64,000 bases of DNA, taken from positions 95,223 to 159,222 of the forward strand of contig CAKVEP010000003.1 in NCBI GenBank assembly GCA_934729465.1, read 5' to 3'. Of the stretch, positions 62,004 to 64,000 are shown piece by piece. The translations under genes were made by a program, and so were the position numbers. Positions within the stretch are counted from its first letter, which is position 1. Every line of letters begins with the position of its first letter. The notes beneath the pieces were generated by a model. It did not search any database. It had not been told where the DNA came from and worked only from the letters and a program-made list of their open reading frames with translations. The DNA comes from an uncultured Eubacteriales bacterium. Its GTDB lineage: Bacteria > Bacillota > Clostridia > Oscillospirales > Acutalibacteraceae.

Positions 62004-63932
62004 TTATTTCTTCTCGTTACTATCGATAAACTCAACTTTATTTCCCAGTTCTTTAAGCAAGGTGTCTTTAAATTTTGCCGGAGCTTTAACATTTTTTAGA
62101 TTACTGCATCTTTTAAAAATATTCTCTCCTATTGTTGTGACCGAGTTCGGGATAACGATGTATTCTAAGCTGCTACAGCCATTGAAAGCTTCCTGTTCTA
62201 TTTTTGTTACCGAGTTCGGGATAATGATGTTAGTTAAGTTAATACAGCCATTGAAAGCATTCTTTCCTACTTTTGTTACCGAGTTCGGGATAACGATGCT
62301 TTTTAATTCTTTGTTATTTGCAAAAGCGCTATCTGCTATTTTTGTAATGTTATAAGGAATTATCATTGTATTTATATCATGTTCAATAAAAGTATTGTTA
62401 TTCAATATTTTTACACTCTTTGGAAGTTTTATAGAACATAAGTTATTCTTATCGGGCTTAACTTGTTTATCGGACTTAACTTGTTTATCGAACATAACGT
62501 GTCGCCCTATTATTTCTACTACGTTCGGGATAATGATGTTAGTTAATCTGCTACAGCCAGAGAAAACACTATTTCCTATTTTTTTGACCGAGTCCGGGAT
62601 AGTGATGTTAGTTAATCTGCTACAGCCCTCGAAAGCCCTATCTCCTATTGTTGTGACCGAGTTCGGGATAGTGATGTTTTTTAAGCTTTTACAGCAAGAG
62701 AAAGCCCAAGCTCCTATTGTTGTGACCGAGTTCGGGATAGTGATGGCAGTTAAGCTGATACAGTCAGAGAAAGCCCAAGCTCCTATTGTTGTGACACCGT
62801 TCGGGATAGTGATGGCAGTTAAGCTGAAACAGTCAGAGAAAGCCCTATCTCCTATTGTTGTGACACCGTTCGGGATAGTGATGGCAGTTAAGCTGATACA
62901 GCCATAGAAAGCATTCTTTCCTATTTTTTTGACCGAGTTCGGGATAATGATGTTAGTTAAGTTAATACAGCCATCGAAAGCATTATCTCCTATTTCTGTG
63001 ACCGAGTTCGGGATTTTGATTTCAGTTAAGTTAATACAGCCATAGAAAGCATTCTTTCCTATTTTTGTTACCGATTGCGGGATAACGATGCTAATTAATT
63101 TTTTGTTATTTGCAAAAGCGCTATCTGCTATTTTTGTAATGTCATTAGGAATTATCATTGTATTTATATCAGTTTCAGTAAAAGTATTGTTATTCAATAT
63201 TTTTACACTCTCGGGAAGTTCTATAGAACATAAGTTACTCTTATCGGACTTAACTTGTTTATAGAACGTAACGTGTCGCCCTATTATTTCTAATATGCCC
63301 GGGATAGTGATGTTAGTTAAGCTGCTACAGCCCTCGAAAGCTTTCATTCCTACTTTTTTGACCGAGTCCGGGATAGTGATGTCAGTTAAGCTGCTACAGC
63401 CCGCGAAAGCACCAGCTCCTATTTTTGTGACCGAGTTCGGGATAGTGATGTTAATTAATCTGCTACAGTCATCGAAAGCACTAGATCCTATTGTTGTGAC
63501 CGAGTTCGGGATAACGATGTTAGTTAAGCTGCTACAGCCATTGAAAGCACCAGCTCCTATTGTTGTGACCGAGTTCGGGATAACGATGTCAGTTAAGCTG
63601 CTACAGTCAGAGAAAGCCATATCTCCTATTTCTGTGACCGAGTTCGGGATTTTGATTTCAGTTAAGCTTCTACAGCCATAGAAAGCATTATCTCCTATTT
63701 TTGTGACCGAGTTCGGGATAAAGATTTTAGTTAAGCTTCTACAGCCAGAGAAAGCCCTCTCTCCTATTTCTGTGACCGAGTTCGGGATAACGATGTTTTT
63801 TAAGTTGTAACAGGCCTTGAAAGCACTCTCTCCTATTACTGTGACCGAGTTCGGGATTGTTACTTTTCCTCCATTACCTGTGTACTTTGTCAATACTCCG
63901 TTTTCGATAGTAAAACCATTGTCATTTGGCAT
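62004..63932 (-). CDS. BspA-type LRR protein 4
   Basis: 642 aa from ATG 63932. The head is identical to that of protein 3 (FTIENGVLTKYTGNGGKVTI), and the first ~35 residues of the two agree. About twenty 23-residue LRR_5 repeats are broken by two copies of the irregular module, the second with the doubled KQVKSD/KQVKPD linker. The C terminus is FIDSNEKK with a TAA stop, probably the ancestral ending. There is no secretion signal. The 68 bp to the window edge repeat the leader seen before the other genes, so the array may continue to the right. Confidence 0.88.
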   Translation of the reverse strand: MPNDNGFTIENGVLTKYTGNGGKVTIPNSVTVIGESAFKACYNLKNIVIPNSVTEIGERAFSGCRSLTKIFIPNSVTKIGDNAFYGCRSLTEIKIPNSVTEIGDMAFSDCSSLTDIVIPNSVTTIGAGAFNGCSSLTNIVIPNSVTTIGSSAFDDCSRLINITIPNSVTKIGAGAFAGCSSLTDITIPDSVKKVGMKAFEGCSSLTNITIPGILEIIGRHVTFYKQVKSDKSNLCSIELPESVKILNNNTFTETDINTMIIPNDITKIADSAFANNKKLISIVIPQSVTKIGKNAFYGCINLTEIKIPNSVTEIGDNAFDGCINLTNIIIPNSVKKIGKNAFYGCISLTAITIPNGVTTIGDRAFSDCFSLTAITIPNGVTTIGAWAFSDCISLTAITIPNSVTTIGAWAFSCCKSLKNITIPNSVTTIGDRAFEGCSRLTNITIPDSVKKIGNSVFSGCSRLTNIIIPNVVEIIGRHVMFDKQVKSDKQVKPDKNNLCSIKLPKSVKILNNNTFIEHDINTMIIPYNITKIADSAFANNKELKSIVIPNSVTKVGKNAFNGCINLTNIIIPNSVTKIEQEAFNGCSSLEYIVIPNSVTTIGENIFKRCSNLKNVKAPAKFKDTLLKELGNKVEFIDSNEKK

Positions 63933-64000
63933 TTTTACCACTCCTTAATATAATATATTTTTGTGAATATAAAACAACACTTATTTACTTAATTTGTGCC

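Noticed and set aside
56822..63681. Many antisense open frames reading VTEFGIVMLVKL-type repeats
   Set aside because: They are the reverse complement of the 69-bp LRR repeats and stay open because of the repeat; no ribosome sites or independent family features.
56782..63932. Possible CRISPR array in the short repeats
   Set aside because: The repeats are coding, 69 bp long, degenerate and without unique spacers or cas genes.
1..64000. tRNA or rRNA genes
   Set aside because: No cloverleaf with a GTTC-A arm or rRNA segment was noticed; a dedicated covariance-model search would be needed to exclude small RNAs.

Overview
The window looks like a low-GC Bacillota (Firmicutes), most likely a gut-type Clostridia. 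Supporting signs are a V-type ATP synthase operon, strong Shine-Dalgarno sites with frequent TTG/GTG starts, classic TTGACA/TATAAT promoters, a Gly-X-Thr collagen-like surface protein and BspA-type leucine-rich-repeat genes. The species cannot be named from the sequence.

Layout. 1-3.4 kb: a collagen-like surface protein cut by the left edge, a family 2 glycosyltransferase overlapping it, and an unrecognised coiled-coil protein. 3.4-12.3 kb: a nine-gene V-type ATPase operon on the minus strand (order of transcription H-C-I-K-F-E-A-B-D). 12.4-17.1 kb: prfA-tsaC-coaE-lytic transglycosylase-M18 aminopeptidase, minus strand. 17.3-23.7 kb: purB-purA-glmS-guaA, plus strand. 23.7-37.8 kb: an integrated mobilizable element bounded by a 12-bp direct repeat that is exactly the last 12 bases of guaA. 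It has a repressor, xis, int, MobC-like proteins, a nonsense-broken relaxase, TnpV and RhuM-family genes. Its cargo is a type I restriction-modification system with an embedded HEPN protein, followed by a two-gene type II Thoeris system (TIR-like ThsB, membrane-macro ThsA). 37.8-41.9 kb: a decayed second element placed in tandem, with an integrase remnant, a Com-like zinc protein, ImmA/IrrE peptidase, a lexA-family gene with an internal deletion, a WYL regulator with an in-frame stop and a frameshifted small gene. 41.9-56.5 kb: one minus-strand operon that I read as a type 4 BREX system (hth, a 913-aa unknown, brxP, brxC, pglZ, brxL), continuing into a small zinc protein and a cysteine desulfurase. 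56.8-64 kb: four tandem BspA-like LRR genes separated by near-identical spacers.

How the parts work together. The left 23.7 kb is housekeeping backbone plus cell surface. guaA is the attachment site at which at least one, and probably two, elements have stacked, turning about 33 kb into a defense island carrying three antiphage systems: type I R-M, Thoeris II and BREX type 4. In the BREX operon there is no PglX-type methyltransferase. Instead a PAPS-reductase-like protein carrying ferredoxin-type cysteines sits in the same operon as a NifS/IscS/DndA-type desulfurase. I infer a sulfur-based DNA mark, by analogy with DndA/DndC. The most interesting unexplained parts are the 913-aa protein, which contains two integrase core-binding-like domains, the 65-aa zinc protein, and a BrxL that lacks the usual Lon-like C-terminal domain.
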